Numbered from the stretch's first letter, positions 42,300 to 53,526 are shown. The stretch is DNA of 64,000 nucleotides from Tridacna crocea (GCA_943736015.1 OX031070.1:22465673-22529672); one strand, 5' to 3'. The notes: a model not told the origin generated them from the letters alone. Program-made: numbers and translations.

Positions 42300-42408
42300 A
42301 TCATGAGATAGAATTGTCATTAAACATGCAAAAGTTTCGACAAAGGTCTGCTTGCGCGAACTGCGAAGGTTGATATATAAACCTTGGTCCGAACATTTTG
42401 CAGATGCA
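42300..42408 (-). mobile_element. PalE element, left part, interrupted by PalA
   Basis: TCTGCTTGCGCGAACTGCG hairpin and ATTTTGCAGATGCATTAA. The TTAA of GCATTAAGCACCC is where the PalA copy enters; ACCACCTTGGAAAGCATG after it fits the decayed PalE end. Confidence 0.65.
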
Positions 42409-42637
42409 TTAACCCATTACCACACAATCCCTACTTTTGACGACCCTGAGAAAGATGCCTTAAGAAAACAAAGTGGGAAAAGGAGAAAATGCTGGTGACC
42501 AGCATTTTCTCCTTTTCCCACAATGTTTTCTATCCTTTACAAAACAAATTTCAAATTTTCAGTCACTTTTATTTTGTCGTCTGCAAATGTTTTCGATTTG
42601 GACAAACCTAAAATTTTGTCGTCTGGTAATGAGTTAA
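42409..42637 (-). mobile_element. PalA element inserted in PalE
   Basis: Complete, TTAA ends 42409-42412 and 42634-42637; arms differ at AACAAAGTGGG. Confidence 0.9.
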
Positions 42638-42854
42638 ACCACCTTGGAAAGCATGTTTGCATGTGATAGTATTTATTAAAAAACTTAGGCTGATTTAAGG
42701 AAAAAATACATTAAGAAATATTTCTATAAGAAGCGAAGTGTGCAAATTCATTGAAGTGATGAGTACAAAAAATAATTCTATGTTAAAGAACCTTAGTAAG
42801 TTTGTCTTATAGAAGCCTTCAAGTGCTGCAGTTCTTTAAAGACGTTTTCTACAG

Positions 42855-43018
42855 TTTTGTGAAAATTTAATCCTTTCTTAGAATTTTCTAATTCTTTCAT
42901 ATGTTGGGTAAAATTCAATGCCAAACTCAAAAATGAAAAGAAAAAGGTATGTTGTAGAATTAGATTTTCTGCAAAATGGCTGTTTCTATGGTAACCGTTT
43001 GTATCAAAACACCTAAAA
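42855..43018 (+). repeat. Direct repeat, unit 1
   Basis: TTAGAATTTTCTAATTCTTT, AGAAAAAGGTATGTTG, ATGGCTGTTTCTATGGTAAC and CGTTTG recur about 372 bp downstream. Confidence 0.8.
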
Positions 43019-43228
43019 TGACCACATCTTCATAAAAGACAGTAATACAGTGATAGAAAGTTTATTATACAATGCAAATATTATTTTCCAAATTTAATAT
43101 ATTATTTCTAGATTCTGTATGAATGAAATAATAATCTGAGTTCTTTTTCTTTTTGAAAATTTATTTTTCCTATTTCTTGACTCGCCAAAATATTAGCAAA
43201 ATCAACATGTAGTCTTCAATTAATTCAA

Positions 43229-43378
43229 AATTTTGAAAAATTCCTTTCATAGAATTTTCTAATTTTTGGTATGTAGAGTCTACAGTAAAATTAAATGGTA
43301 AGTACAAAAATGAGAAGAAAAAGATATGTTGCCGAATTAGATTTTCGTAAAATGGCCGTTTCCATAGTAACCGTTTAG
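43229..43378 (+). repeat. Direct repeat, unit 2
   Basis: ATAGAATTTTCTAATTTTTG, AGAAAAAGATATGTTG, ATGGCCGTTTCCATAGTAAC and CGTTTAG; partner of 42855-43018. Spacing about 372 bp suggests an old tandem duplication. Confidence 0.8.
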
Positions 43379-43779
43379 ACGCTAAGACCGATCGGCACTG
43401 TTATGTTCAGTAGACTCTAGTCTCTGAGAAAGTCGATACGGCCGAAAACTTTCCTATAGTCTTCTGATCTTTTCCCCTTAAGATCTTTTTGCAAAATGTC
43501 CGTTAAGTCGATATTGTAGACTCATTCTTCGCTTCGAAACGTACCGTATCCGAAATTCAAAGCATTGTCCGAACGATATACAAGTACCTTCTTCGAGAAG
43601 AGTTACTGTCTGTTATTATCTCCCTTGAAATCGCCAAAGTGATGCGCAGAAATTACTACCTAAAACATCCTTAAACTGATAATGTTATATTATTATTTGT
43701 ATTATTGTTATTATCATATAGCAATATTCTGGTAGAAATCGTTGTATTTTTGGGTTCATCCTCCATATGCATTTATTTA

Positions 43780-43783
<4 letters not shown>

Positions 43784-43814
<31 letters not shown>

Positions 43815-43815
43815 G
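43784..43815 (+). repeat. (ATCT)n microsatellite
   Basis: Seven or so ATCT units after TTTATAT. Confidence 0.9.
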
Positions 43816-44039
43816 AATTACTTTAAAGCATAACTGGTCCTAAACAGAACTTGAATATGTTGAAGGCTTTGACAGATAGTGATAATGTTTGTTTTTTTAT
43901 ATGGAAATTTTCCCTTTTTGTCAGATCCAATAACCTTTCAGTAAATGATAGCGTAATATTTTTCTTTACTTTTTTTCTGATCTACTCACTTTACCTTTAC
44001 TTTAATCATTCTGTACTAACACCAGATTACATATACATG

Positions 44040-44091
44040 ATTGTGAATGTATGATGATGAAGATCTGTAAAGATCAAATCTTTAATAAAGG

Positions 44092-44143
<52 letters not shown>

Positions 44144-44205
44144 GTATTTTGACAAGGCAACGCAAGGCGAATACGTCTGAATAAAATGTCTGTTCTGTTC
44201 TGTTA
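44040..44205 (+). mobile_element. Retroposon tails: (ATCT)n and TCTGT type
   Basis: TCTTTAATAAAGGATCTATC then about a dozen ATCT units, followed by AAGGCGAATACGTCTGAAT with AAAATGTCTGTTCTGTTCTG. AATAAA followed by short tandem repeats is a retroposon 3' end; the second matches the minus-strand tail at 15113-15260. Confidence 0.6.
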
Positions 44206-44379
44206 TCTTGTTCTTATATCGCTAACATAAAAGTATTTGTCTAGGAAAAAAAAGGCATTTCCATTGATTTTAATCATAAATCCTTTGACAATAAAAAAAA
44301 AAACGTTTGTGTAGGATGTTGTATACAGGAAAGGTGCGAGTAAAAATATTTTCTCTGAATAACCTTTTTTAAATCTTAC

Positions 44380-44480
44380 TTCTTACCTTGTAGTCAACAG
44401 GTGAATATTTTAACAGTCCTGTGGAACAAAGCTTTTGAAAACAATGTGGGAAAAAGAGAAAATTCTTTTTCGGCCTTTTT
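44380..44480. mobile_element. PalA fragment
   Basis: GAAAACAATGTGGGAAAAAG and AGAAAATTC; left part only. Confidence 0.55.
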
Positions 44481-45847
44481 TCTTTACGATCCGAATTACA
44501 ACTTTCAAAGTTCCGACTTAAAATTAGTAAATATTTCAAAATATATTTTTTAATTGTTCAAAGAAGTTTTCTCGGTAAAAAGTTGCAATGTCTATTGCAA
44601 TGTCTTTTATACTGGCACGTATATCAAATATGTGTCATGTGTCTTTTTTATGCTCCAGAAAGAAAATTTCGTCAGCATATAGTTTTTGCTTGGTCTATTG
44701 GCCATTAACTTATTTTCCTGTTACTAAGTTTTAAAATAACTTTGTCAAAAAAGGTGAAATGTCAAGGTCCTGGCAAGACCGATGCCCCCCCCCCCCCCCC
44801 CCCAAATTTTGAGAAGGAGCCGAGTTTAATTGTTTGTGCCAAGCCTGAACCCTTTTAAATTATGAATTGATTTAACCATAAATGTGCAGGAATGTTAACC
44901 ACTGAAGCACAAGGTGTCGAGTTTTAAAATCATGGCCGTAAAGCGATGGCAAAGAACGAAACAGGGGGGGGTATGTCTGTGGCCGGTATGCGTCTTTTTT
45001 TAACTAGCCAAAAGAAGACGTATAAAAAAATGATGTATCGCACGCAAGAATTATTCTGTAGGTTGACCGATATCAATATTGTTCCAAGATATAGCTTGAT
45101 CTTGATTTACACTGTCTACAAAACAACGAAACGTAGTGGACCCTTAAAATAGAAAACAGCTATTTCCACTATATTATTATCCTACAAAATTTGCTAAGAT
45201 TAAAAATGTGTATTATTGTACTACTTTCCCCGAACCACTTTCTCTATCATCTAGTGTCATTGACCTAATTTGTTTTTCTCCAGATCGATGTCAAATATAT
45301 GAGATTAATATGGGTACATTAGGCTAAAGCGTACAAGCATAAGTAATATGATTGGTAAACTCAAATCTATTCAGTCAGTCAGTCTCTCGTCTATCCGTCC
45401 GTCTGTTATTTCTTTTGATTACGCACAATTGTCATTGATAATTAAAACAGTTACAATATTCAGTTTGTTTTGAGCAGTCGAAAACTGGAGGTTGAGGATC
45501 AGATTCCCAGCCGAGTCATGTTTTTTTTAAATCTAATATTTAGAATCTATAGCTATCTCTTTCATATCACTGGGGTGCAGGAACCAGGCTGTTAATTGCC
45601 AGGGAGGGGGGGGAGGGGTTTCCGGACCCCCACCTCCCCTACAATTTTCAAAGTAACTGCTGTCTGCCTAAAATTTGACCAAGTATGAATGTGTTATACA
45701 AATTCTAGATCTATGCAAAGACATAAGTCAAATCCACAAAGAACTTCTAGCTTGAGGTAATGGATCCATAAAATCCATCTTGTCTTATTTGTGATCAAAT
45801 GATGAGCTCGATAGTTTTTTGAAATGCAGAAAATTTGAAGAACTCGA
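44481..45847. other. Unassigned DNA with poly-C/poly-G runs
   Basis: A C run of about 19 lies at 44784-44803 and GGGAGGGGGGGGAGGGG at about 45601-45618. A PalB fragment (TTGATCTTGATTTACACTGT) is at 45095-45120. No gene seen. Confidence 0.5.
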
Positions 45848-45945
45848 AAAGTTTCGACCCATGTCAGCCGGCACGGACTGCTCTAGCTGACACGGGTCGA
45901 TTCTTTTCTGAAATGCTTTAAGCACCCTTTTCATAGAGCACGGTC
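45848..45945 (-). mobile_element. PalE element, right part
   Basis: GTCAGCCGGCACGGACTGCT hairpin, GCTTTAAGCACCCTTTTCAT and AGAGCACGG. Confidence 0.72.
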
Positions 45946-46053
45946 CATTATGTTTTGGCCTAGATATAGATAGAATAATGATGACATCGGCGTTAGCACC
46001 GGACAGTAAAAGAATTCAAGGCTACGTGGCCGTTTTGAATATACAAACTGGTA

Positions 46054-46190
46054 AAATTATTTCGTAAAAACGAATAAATTATTTCGTAATTACGAAATAA
46101 TTTTTTCGTACATGCGAAATAATTATTTCGTAAAAAGGAAATATTATTTCATATAAATGAAATATTATTTCAAGAAAACGAAATAAATTG
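46054..46190. repeat. Array of TTATTTCGT motifs in both orientations
   Basis: AAATTATTTCGTAAAAACGA, TTACGAAATAATT, GCGAAATAATTATTTCG and later TTATTTCATATAAATG. Many nested short palindromes; AT-rich except for the CG steps. Confidence 0.8.
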
Positions 46191-46569
46191 AGAAATTTGC
46201 ATACTAAAAAAAGATCGAGCATGTCAGTTTAGGGGTTCCGTAATATTCTCAATACAAAGATATATTATAATTACCTCCCTTTTCTGGAAACGAACAAAAG
46301 TATCAACAAATACTTTGAAGATAGACATCAAAGGAATTTCTGGTTGGTTAAAAATGTGCAAAAGTATTATATTTGTATAAACCTGTCTTTACCAACTGTC
46401 AAGAAAATTTATGCTGGGATGCAGAAGAATTACAGGTCCATCACCTTAAGTTGTACTTTGCTAAGAAAGGGTCAACAGCTACTAAATGCCTGTATCAATG
46501 AAATACATGTACCTGTATTTGAAAATGGGCGATGTAAAATGCGCTTTATCACTCCCTAAGTTATATACT

Positions 46570-46890
46570 CCACCTACGAAGTAAAAGAGGCATACTGGTT
46601 TCACCATGGCTGTCCGTCCGTCCGTCAATCCGTCCGTCTTGTTTTCGTTTCTGTCCTGTAACTCAAAAGCATCTGACTTTCGAGCCTGAAGCAGTGTACA
46701 AGTGTTGCGCATGACCTATGGAGATGTCCTGTCGTTTTAAATCACAAAGGTCATATGTCAAGGTCACAGGTGAACTTTATTGAAAATGGTGTCCATGCTC
46801 TTACTCAATAGCTGTGTTGCTCATGACCCAAAGGAGTCGCCTTATTGTTTTTGGATCACACAGGTTAAAGGTCAAGGTTACTGGTAATTT
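46570..46890 (+). repeat. Bivalve-type dispersed repeat with TCCG and GGTCA motifs
   Basis: CACCATGGCTGTCCGTCCGT with CCGTC runs, CTGTCCTGTAACTC, then CAAAGGTCATATGTCAAGGT with CACAGGTGAAC and GGTTAAAGGTCAAGG. I recall such repeats from bivalve genomes; no coding sequence. Confidence 0.6.
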
Positions 46891-46959
46891 TTGTCTGATT
46901 GTCGTTTCCCTGCTTTTACTCAATAGCTGTTTGGCAAAGGACCCTGAAACAAGTGTTGC

Positions 46960-47188
46960 TTAACTCTTTACCAAACGACAAAATTTTAGACTGGGCCAAG
47001 TTGAAAGCAATCGCAGGCAACAAATTAGATTTAACTCAAAATTTGAAATTTGTTTCCAGCAGGATAGAAAACAATGTGGGAAAAGGAGAAAATTCTGGTA
47101 ACCAGCATTTTCTCCTTTTCCCACAATGTTTTCAGAAGGCTTCTTTTCGCAGGGTCGTTAAAATCAGGGATTGTATGGTGAAGGGTTA
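46960..47188 (+). mobile_element. PalA element
   Basis: Complete palindrome, left TTAA 46960-46963, right GAAGGGTTATG. Confidence 0.9.
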
Positions 47189-47239
47189 TGACCCAAGTAG
47201 GTACCCCTTATTTTTGTCACATTTTCATATCACTGTTAC

Positions 47240-47644
47240 TTAAAGGTGGCCCTTCAGATTTTAGGACGAAAATGTTACAAAAATGAAAAAAAAATCATCC
47301 TTATCCTCTCATAGCCTTTTAATTTGCATGCATAAAACCCCAGTAGTTGAAAACCATCCGACAACACGAGAAATTAGAGATTTACTATGGCCCAGGTCGA
47401 CACCATCGGGAGACACGTTCTGTTTTTACATGTATAATTCGCTGATTTAAATACAGGAAATACTCAAACGAAGCTTCAAACATAGCGTTCGAAGAAAACA
47501 TTATGGAAAATAATTACATGTTTGTTATGTAATGGAATTTAAGCGTTATTAGTCACATGCATGTCACTTGACATTCCCACAATGCTTTTTTTCATTTTTG
47601 GCGCGAAATCTAAAAATACCGTAACAGGCGACGTAGCCTTTTAA
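47240..47644 (+). mobile_element. TTAA element of 405 bp, copy 2 of 2
   Basis: TTAAAGGTGGCCCTTCAGAT to GCGACGTAGCCTTTTAA; partner of 35328-35733. TTAA at both borders. Confidence 0.85.
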
Positions 47645-47980
47645 AGGAATACCATAAAAAAAATGTTTTGTAATTTTACGAGTCTTAATTATTGATGATT
47701 TGTATCGTTTATATTCATTTTTTTTTCTTTCTTTCTTTTTTTCAGTGATAGATATATTTTCTAATTTGGCGAGATATTAAAAACCTAAATACCCACCTTT
47801 AAGTTGAAAATTTACATCAACTCACATCAGAATTGTCAGTAACCATCTTGAAAATATTGTTACAAATATGCCCTCTTTTTTCATTTTAAAAATTTCATTG
47901 GAAATAGAAATTGCTACCGAACATGCGGTGCATTTGTTTTGTCTTCAGGTATCACTTTATAAAATACGAAATATCAAGTT

Positions 47981-48209
47981 TTAACCCTTTACCAAACAAT
48001 CCCTGGTTTTTACTACCCAGGGAAAGAAGCCTTCTGAAAACATTGTGGGAAAGAGAGAAAATGCTGGTTACCAGCATTTTCTCCTTTTCCCAAAACGTTT
48101 TTTACTTTTCTAAAGTAAAGTATCAATTTTTTAAGTCACGTTAATTTTGTCGTCTGTAACTGCTTTCAATTTGGACAAGTCTAAAATTCTGTCGTTTGGT
48201 AAAGCTGAA
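47981..48209 (-). mobile_element. PalA element
   Basis: Complete palindrome with mismatches (AAAGAGAG left, CCAAAACG right); right TTAA lost (AAAGCTGAA). Confidence 0.88.
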
Positions 48210-48513
48210 TTCATTTCCTGCGTCTTATATATTTCATTTGGGCTGTCTAGACAAATATGATATCACGTGAGAGTATCAGATACTTGTTTCATGGAGTGCG
48301 TTACGAAATAGAAGAACTCTTATTAAATACGCACATTTTAAAGTGCACGACAAAAAGGAGGAGGGGAATAAGAAAATCTAGTAAAATACAATTGTACGGA
48401 GAACAGCAGCATTTTTCTGTATCAATACTAATCACGAACAGACATAACATATTCATATTTTTATCCTTTTCAAATAATAACGATATTTATACATCTAATC
48501 ATGCTCATGAGAC
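48210..48513. other. Unassigned intergenic DNA
   Basis: No repeat recognised. A plus-strand frame of 86 codons (48257-48517) runs into the next PalA element and has no recognisable domain. Confidence 0.45.
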
Positions 48514-48743
48514 TTAACCCTTTATCGCACAATCCCGACTTTTAACATCTTTTTGAAAGAAGCCTTTTGAAAACATTGTGAGATAAGGAGAAAATGCTGG
48601 TAACCAGCATTTTCTCCTTTTCCCACAAAGTTTTCTATACTCTTCACAAAATCAATTTCAATGTTTCAGTCACTTTTATTTTGACGTCTGCAAATGCTTT
48701 CGATTTGGACAAGCCTAAAACTTTGTCGTTTGGTAATGAGTTG
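48514..48743 (-). mobile_element. PalA element, joined to the next
   Basis: Left TTAA 48514-48517; right end GGTAATGAGTTGA, shared with the next copy. Confidence 0.88.
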
Positions 48744-48970
48744 ACAGACGACAAAATTTTAGCCATGTCAAAATTGAAAGTATTTGCAGACGACAACTTT
48801 CAATGTGGCTCAATATGAAGAGCCCTTGTTTTATGATAAGGTAGAAAATAACGTGGGATAAGGAGAAATTGCTGGCTATCAGGATTTTCTTCCATTTCCC
48901 ACAATTTTTTTCCTCTACAGGCTTCTTTCTCATGGTCGTCAAAAGTAGGGATTGTGTGGTAATGGATTTA
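48741..48970 (+). mobile_element. PalA element, old, joined to the previous
   Basis: Lacks the terminal CTCTTTACCAAAC; GACGACAAAATTTTAGCC start, GCTGGCTATCAGG centre, GGTAATGGATTTA end. Confidence 0.78.
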
Positions 48971-49043
48971 CAAAACAGCCACAGAGAAATATCGACAAAC
49001 TGAAAGTTTTTTTTTTGGTAACAACAATGACTCGGTTGTTCGC

Positions 49044-49250
49044 TCAACCTTTTCCAAATAATCCGGGGTTTTAATGGACCAAGGCTGTTAAAAACATGGT
49101 GGGAAAAGGAAAAAATGCTGGTGACCAGCATATTCTCCATTTCTCACCATGTATTCCAATTTGAGCAGAGTCTGCAAATGCTTTTTACCAGCAATTTCTC
49201 CTTTTCCTAGTTTTCTATCATTCCATAAACACATTTCATAATCAGAGATA
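49044..49250 (-). mobile_element. PalA element, rearranged
   Basis: CTCAACCTTTTCCAAATAAT to GTCTGCAAATGC, then an extra arm piece ACCAGCAATTTCTCCTTTTC, as if two copies recombined. Confidence 0.65.
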
Positions 49251-49252
49251 CT

Positions 49253-49454
49253 TTAACCCTTTACCAAGCAATCCCTGGTTTTTACGACCCTGAGATAGAA
49301 GCCTTCTGAAAACATTGTGGGAAAAGGAGAAAATGCTGGTAACCAGCATTTTCTCCTTTTCCCACAATGTTTTCTACCCTACTGGAAAGAAAATTCAGTT
49401 TTCGAGTTACGTTTATTTTGTCGCATGCAAGTGCTTTCAATTTGGTAAAGTTAA
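49253..49454 (-). mobile_element. PalA element
   Basis: Left TTAA 49253-49256; perfect palindrome; right end shortened to TTTGGTAAAGTTAA. Confidence 0.88.
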
Positions 49455-49699
49455 ACCTGTCGTCTGCTAATCCTTCTACCAAAATTTTGTTTTTGATTGG
49501 ATGAGAAATGAACGTCGTTTGAACAGTTTAGGTCATATTACAGTGGCCAGTGTACCTACCTACGCGTTTGTTTTCTTGCTTTTTCCACACCAGCAGAGAC
49601 ACAACTCTCTTTTCAAGTCACTGATTACTTTCTCACATGTATCAGAAGTGAGAGGCGAAAAATCGCCGGATAGAAAGTTTGCCTCAACAGGGTATCCAA

Positions 49700-49850
49700 C
49701 TTACAACCATCAACTTGCGTTTTCTCCTTTTTCCACGATGTTTTCTGTCCTTTCACTCACAGATACCATTATCATGTGAGCTGTAATTTTTCGTCTACAA
49801 TTACTTTTAAATCAGACAAACCCAAAATTTTGTCGTGTGGTAAAGAGATC
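49700..49850 (-). mobile_element. PalA fragment, right half
   Basis: TGCGTTTTCTCCTTTTTCC to TGTCGTGTGGTAAAGAG. Confidence 0.65.
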
Positions 49851-49899
49851 AACTTGATTCCCTCTTCTGCGAAAGTTGCGATATTACTTATTTCCTTTA

Positions 49900-50121
49900 T
49901 TAACCCTTTACTACACAATCCCGCCTTTTAACACCTATGTGAACAACGCGTTTTGAAAACATTGTGGAAAAAGGAAAAAATGCTGGGAACCAGCATTTTC
50001 TCCTTTTTCCAACAATGTTTTCTTCCCTTCCTAAAACAAATTTCAATTCTTTAGTCACATTTATTTTGTCATCTGCAATTTCAATTTGGACAGTCCAAAA
50101 ATTTGTCATTTGGTAGAGTTG
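49900..50121 (-). mobile_element. PalA element
   Basis: Left TTAA 49900-49903, palindrome GTGGAAAAAGGAAAAAATGC with near mirror, right end GGTAGAGTTGA. Confidence 0.85.
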
Positions 50122-50409
50122 AGTACAATATTCCCATCGGGTTTGTCATTGAAAAGCTCAGTCGACTGATATACAATTCTTCTTTACGATAACAAAAAAA
50201 AAACACTTTTAGCTTTCATATCTTTACTCTACCAAAACATCACATATACATGTAACAACAGTATGGACAACTTTTTTTTAATAAATATAAGGACAAAATT
50301 TCATCTACTTCGTTTAGTAAACAAAAAATAGATTTGACATCTTGACATAAAGTATATCAACATAATACGAAATAAAATAAGTTAAGACTGACTAAACATA
50401 GAGTAATCC

Positions 50410-50516
50410 TTTCAGCGCCATATGTGGAATTAGGGGCTTTGCAGACTGCATAGATCAAGATCAGACTTACACAGAACGTGCAGTCTGATCTCTGATCTAG
50501 ATACCTTCTGTCTGTT
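50410..50516 (-). mobile_element. PalB core
   Basis: CAAGATCAGACTTACACAGA with ACGTGCAGTCTGATCTCTG. DNA from 50517 to 50896 is featureless. Confidence 0.72.
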
Positions 50517-50896
50517 TTATATCATCATTTAAAATAGATTTCCACGGTCATCTTGTTTTCTGTACTCCCACACTATTTTGTTGAATCATCTCAGAATATC
50601 GATGATTATTTTGGATAACACAGGATTTATTCTTGTAATCTCTTTAGAAAATCCACTCATCAAGCTTTACGTCATTTCAACCCTTCAATTCATTTACTCA
50701 TGCAAATCACTTTCATACTCATTACTGGCAGGGATCTATATAAAAAGAGTTCATGTCTAAAAGGTTAGGACTTTGCTGCAGGAACTTATGCTGTGGGTAC
50801 TTATTTGAATTGTCGTAATGAGATAATTCTAGTTTATATGAGATTATGAGATAATCTTAGTTGAGAAATAATGAAATACTAGCTTCTGTCATCCTT

Positions 50897-51125
50897 TTAA
50901 CCCTTTACCCCATAAGGCATTTCTATGGTATCTCTAATTGACCCTAAATAACAGCAAGGATGAAGCTGCTTCTTATGTGTATATGACACCTTCTGATAAC
51001 ATAGAAAACATTGTGGCAAAACATGAAATTGTTCGTCACGAGCAATTTCACCTTTTGCCACAATGTTTTCCAAACGCTCCTACAAGCAATGTGTAGAAAT
51101 GAGTATCTATGGAGTAAAGTGTTAA
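50897..51125 (+). mobile_element. PalF element
   Basis: TTAACCCTTTACCCCATAAG to GAGTAAAGTGTTAA; palindrome tip GAAATTGTTCGTCACGAGC. Confidence 0.9.
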
Positions 51126-51269
51126 AAGTCTCTGAATACTTATCTATCTGTACTTTTTCATAAAGTAAGCAGTGTCATTATCTTACTTAGGTTTATGAAA
51201 AGTTAATAATAAAAAAATCTCTCCACAAGATTTCCAACAGTACACATCTGCAAACAAAGGCCGTATCTT

Positions 51270-51498
51270 TTAACCTCTTACCAAACAATCCCTACTTTTA
51301 ACGACCCTGAGAAAGGAGCCTTTCGAAAACATTAAGGAGAAAAGGAGAAGATGCCGGTAACCAGCATTTTCTCCTTTTCCCACAATGTTTTCTACCCTTC
51401 CCAAAACAAATTTTAATTCTGAGTCACATTAATTTTGTCATCTGCAAATGCTTCCAATTTGGACTAGTCTAAAATTATGTTGTTTGGTAAAGAGTAAA
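51270..51498 (-). mobile_element. PalA element
   Basis: Left TTAA 51270-51273; arm mismatches (AAGGAGAAAAGGAGAAGATG); right end GGTAAAGAGTAA. Confidence 0.88.
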
Positions 51499-51797
51499 CT
51501 CCTAGGACTCTAATGGCTACATAAAGTCCAGCCATGCTCTAACAAAAGGAGGTATAATTCGTCCTTGTGATGAAATATACGAAAAAAGTCATTAAATAAT
51601 TAGGCATGCATTATAGCCACTCTTTCAACAACCAACATAATCATGGGGTAGACTTGTCCTTTGACAATGAGAGATCTGATCAATAGCAAAATGTTTCATT
51701 GAAGGTCAGCCTGAGCAGACTGAGTTGGGTCGAAACTCATTGGAGACATTTTTTTTAGCTTCAGTAAACACAAATCAAGTAGGATACATTTTAAGAC

Positions 51798-52053
51798 TGC
51801 CAAACGGCAAAAATTTTCATTTAGCCGGAAATGAAATCGTTAGCAAAGAAGATATATAATATAGTTCTAAAACTAATGGGGATGTGTTATTGAAAGGATA
51901 GCGAACATAGTCGGAAAGGAGAAAATGTTCACGACAGTACATCTCCTTTTCTCAACGATTTCAAAGGCCTTCCATGTAAGGGTTGTTAAAATTTCAAAGG
52001 CCTTCCATGTAAGGGTTGTTAAAACTTGAGATTATTAAGTATAGGTTTAACAA
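51798..52053 (+). mobile_element. PalA element, old, with internal 34-bp duplication
   Basis: TTTCAAAGGCCTTCCATGTA with AGGGTTGTTAAAA is present twice in direct succession (51958-52025). Ends AGTATAGGTTTAA. Confidence 0.72.
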
Positions 52054-52129
52054 TTGTGGCAAATACAAAAATTAAGGTGTCTACAGTAAATTTGCTTTGC
52101 ACTGATTAGACAATGTGCTAAACGGAGTA

Positions 52130-52255
52130 CTGGTATTCTAAATCCATTGTTTCTCTTTGAAACCCTTTGTTGCCGGTACTCATTAGAATCGTCTCAAAAA
52201 AAATGATTCTAGTAAGTACCAACAACATAGGATTTAGAGGAGAATAATTGATATT
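52130..52255. repeat. Imperfect inverted repeat, possible small MITE
   Basis: TATTCTAAATCCATTG at 52133 faces CATAGGATTTAGAGGAGAATA at 52228; inside, TTGCCGGTACTCATTAGAAT faces ATTCTAGTAAGTACCAACAA. Confidence 0.65.
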
Positions 52256-52544
52256 TTTCATTTTGAAATCAAATTCACTCCCTCTACATGGAGCTCTGTA
52301 AACATCTAGCAGTGTTTCACTAATGTTAACAGCTTGATGTTTTCTCTGCTGCAATAGAGTTCTGTCCCCTTCCTAAGTCCAGGCTTGTTTTCCGTGATGC
52401 TGTAAAAACAAGATATGCATAATGAACTTATTACTAATATCACTATATTTGGTGGATTGCTATTTTCAAGTTAGTCTGTCAAATTCAGATTACTAAGCCA
52501 CTGACCTGTCTGTACTGTTTGACTTTTCAGTCATCAGCCGCTTA

Positions 52545-52724
52545 AATGACAACAACAAAATAAATGTGACTGAAAAATTGAAATTTTGTTTGAGAAGGGT
52601 AGAAATCATTGTGGGAAAAGGACAAAATGCTGGTTACAAGCATTTTCTCCTTTTTCCCACAATGTTTTCAAAAGTCTTCTTTCTCAAGGTTTTTAAAAGT
52701 TGGGATTGTGTTGTATAAGGTTAA
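52545..52724 (+). mobile_element. PalA element, left end missing
   Basis: GACAACAACAAAATAAATG to TTGTATAAGGTTAA; palindrome good. Confidence 0.85.
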
Positions 52725-52764
52725 CAAATGATACGAAAATTTCAAGCTAACAGTAGTGGCCCAT

Positions 52765-52890
52765 GAGCCATGCTCTGTGAAAAGGGGGCTTAATGCATCA
52801 ATTAACAAGTATCGACCTCGATGAGCCTGCGCAGTCCACGCAGGCAGATCTTGGTCAATACTTTTGCTGTCCAAGCACCATTCTACCTCA
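52765..52890 (+). mobile_element. PalE element, left part
   Basis: GCCATGCTCTGTGAAAAGGG with GGCTTAATGCATC, GTATCGACC, GAGCCTGCGCAGTCCACGC hairpin. Confidence 0.72.
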
Positions 52891-52931
52891 TGGTTAAGTT
52901 GATAGCTTTAAAAAGTGACTATTATGGATTC

Positions 52932-53160
52932 TTAACCCTTCCATAGATACTCATTTTGACATATCAACAACTGACAGCTTTTGAAAACATTTTGGGAAAA
53001 GGAGAAATTGCTCGTAACAAGCGATTTCTCCTTTTCCCTCAATGTTTTCCACTCAATCAGATATTTGTATCCTCATTTGTCCTTATCTTTTTAACATCAT
53101 ATAATAATTTGCTGCTGAAATGGAAGAGCCTCAAATTGGCATATCAGGCAAAAGGGTTAA
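52932..53160 (-). mobile_element. PalA element, TTGCTCG-loop subtype
   Basis: TTAACCCTTCCATAGATACT (a PalF-like end) to GGCAAAAGGGTTAA; arms TTTTGGGAAAAGGAG, loop GAAATTGCTCGTAACAAGC. Mixes PalA arms with a PalF-like terminus. Confidence 0.82.
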
Positions 53161-53526
53161 TCATGTGATGACTGGTTTTGAATCAAATATCACAGTGATG
53201 GATTCAGCAGCCATTTGCTAGAGCGTAGCTATATTATCATTATATTATTCATCCTCCACTTTTGCAAAAAGAGTGATCTCCTTAATCAGGCCTTGATTCA
53301 CTTTCTCACCGTTAAAATTTTTAATAAATGGCAACATTTTGTAATTAAAATTTTATAGGTATCAAATAAAAAGGACAGTGATATTGTAGTCATATTTGGG
53401 GCTTATCATTGCTGCTAACAACCTGAGAAAATCTTTAAAGTCTTGCTTGATGTTCCGTGTCAGAAAAATCAAGTCTTTCAATAGCCTTACATCAAGTACA
53501 AGCCCCAAGAAAGATACTTCAGCATT
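53161..53526. other. Unassigned DNA downstream of trichoplein
   Basis: The missing terminal trichoplein exon would be expected in this neighbourhood or further left; no HPKIAWN-like peptide was found here. Confidence 0.45.

Noticed and set aside
46740-46880. Nuclear-receptor response elements (AAGGTCA half-sites)
   Set aside because: They belong to a dispersed bivalve-type repeat, so the motif is more likely a property of the repeat than of a local enhancer.
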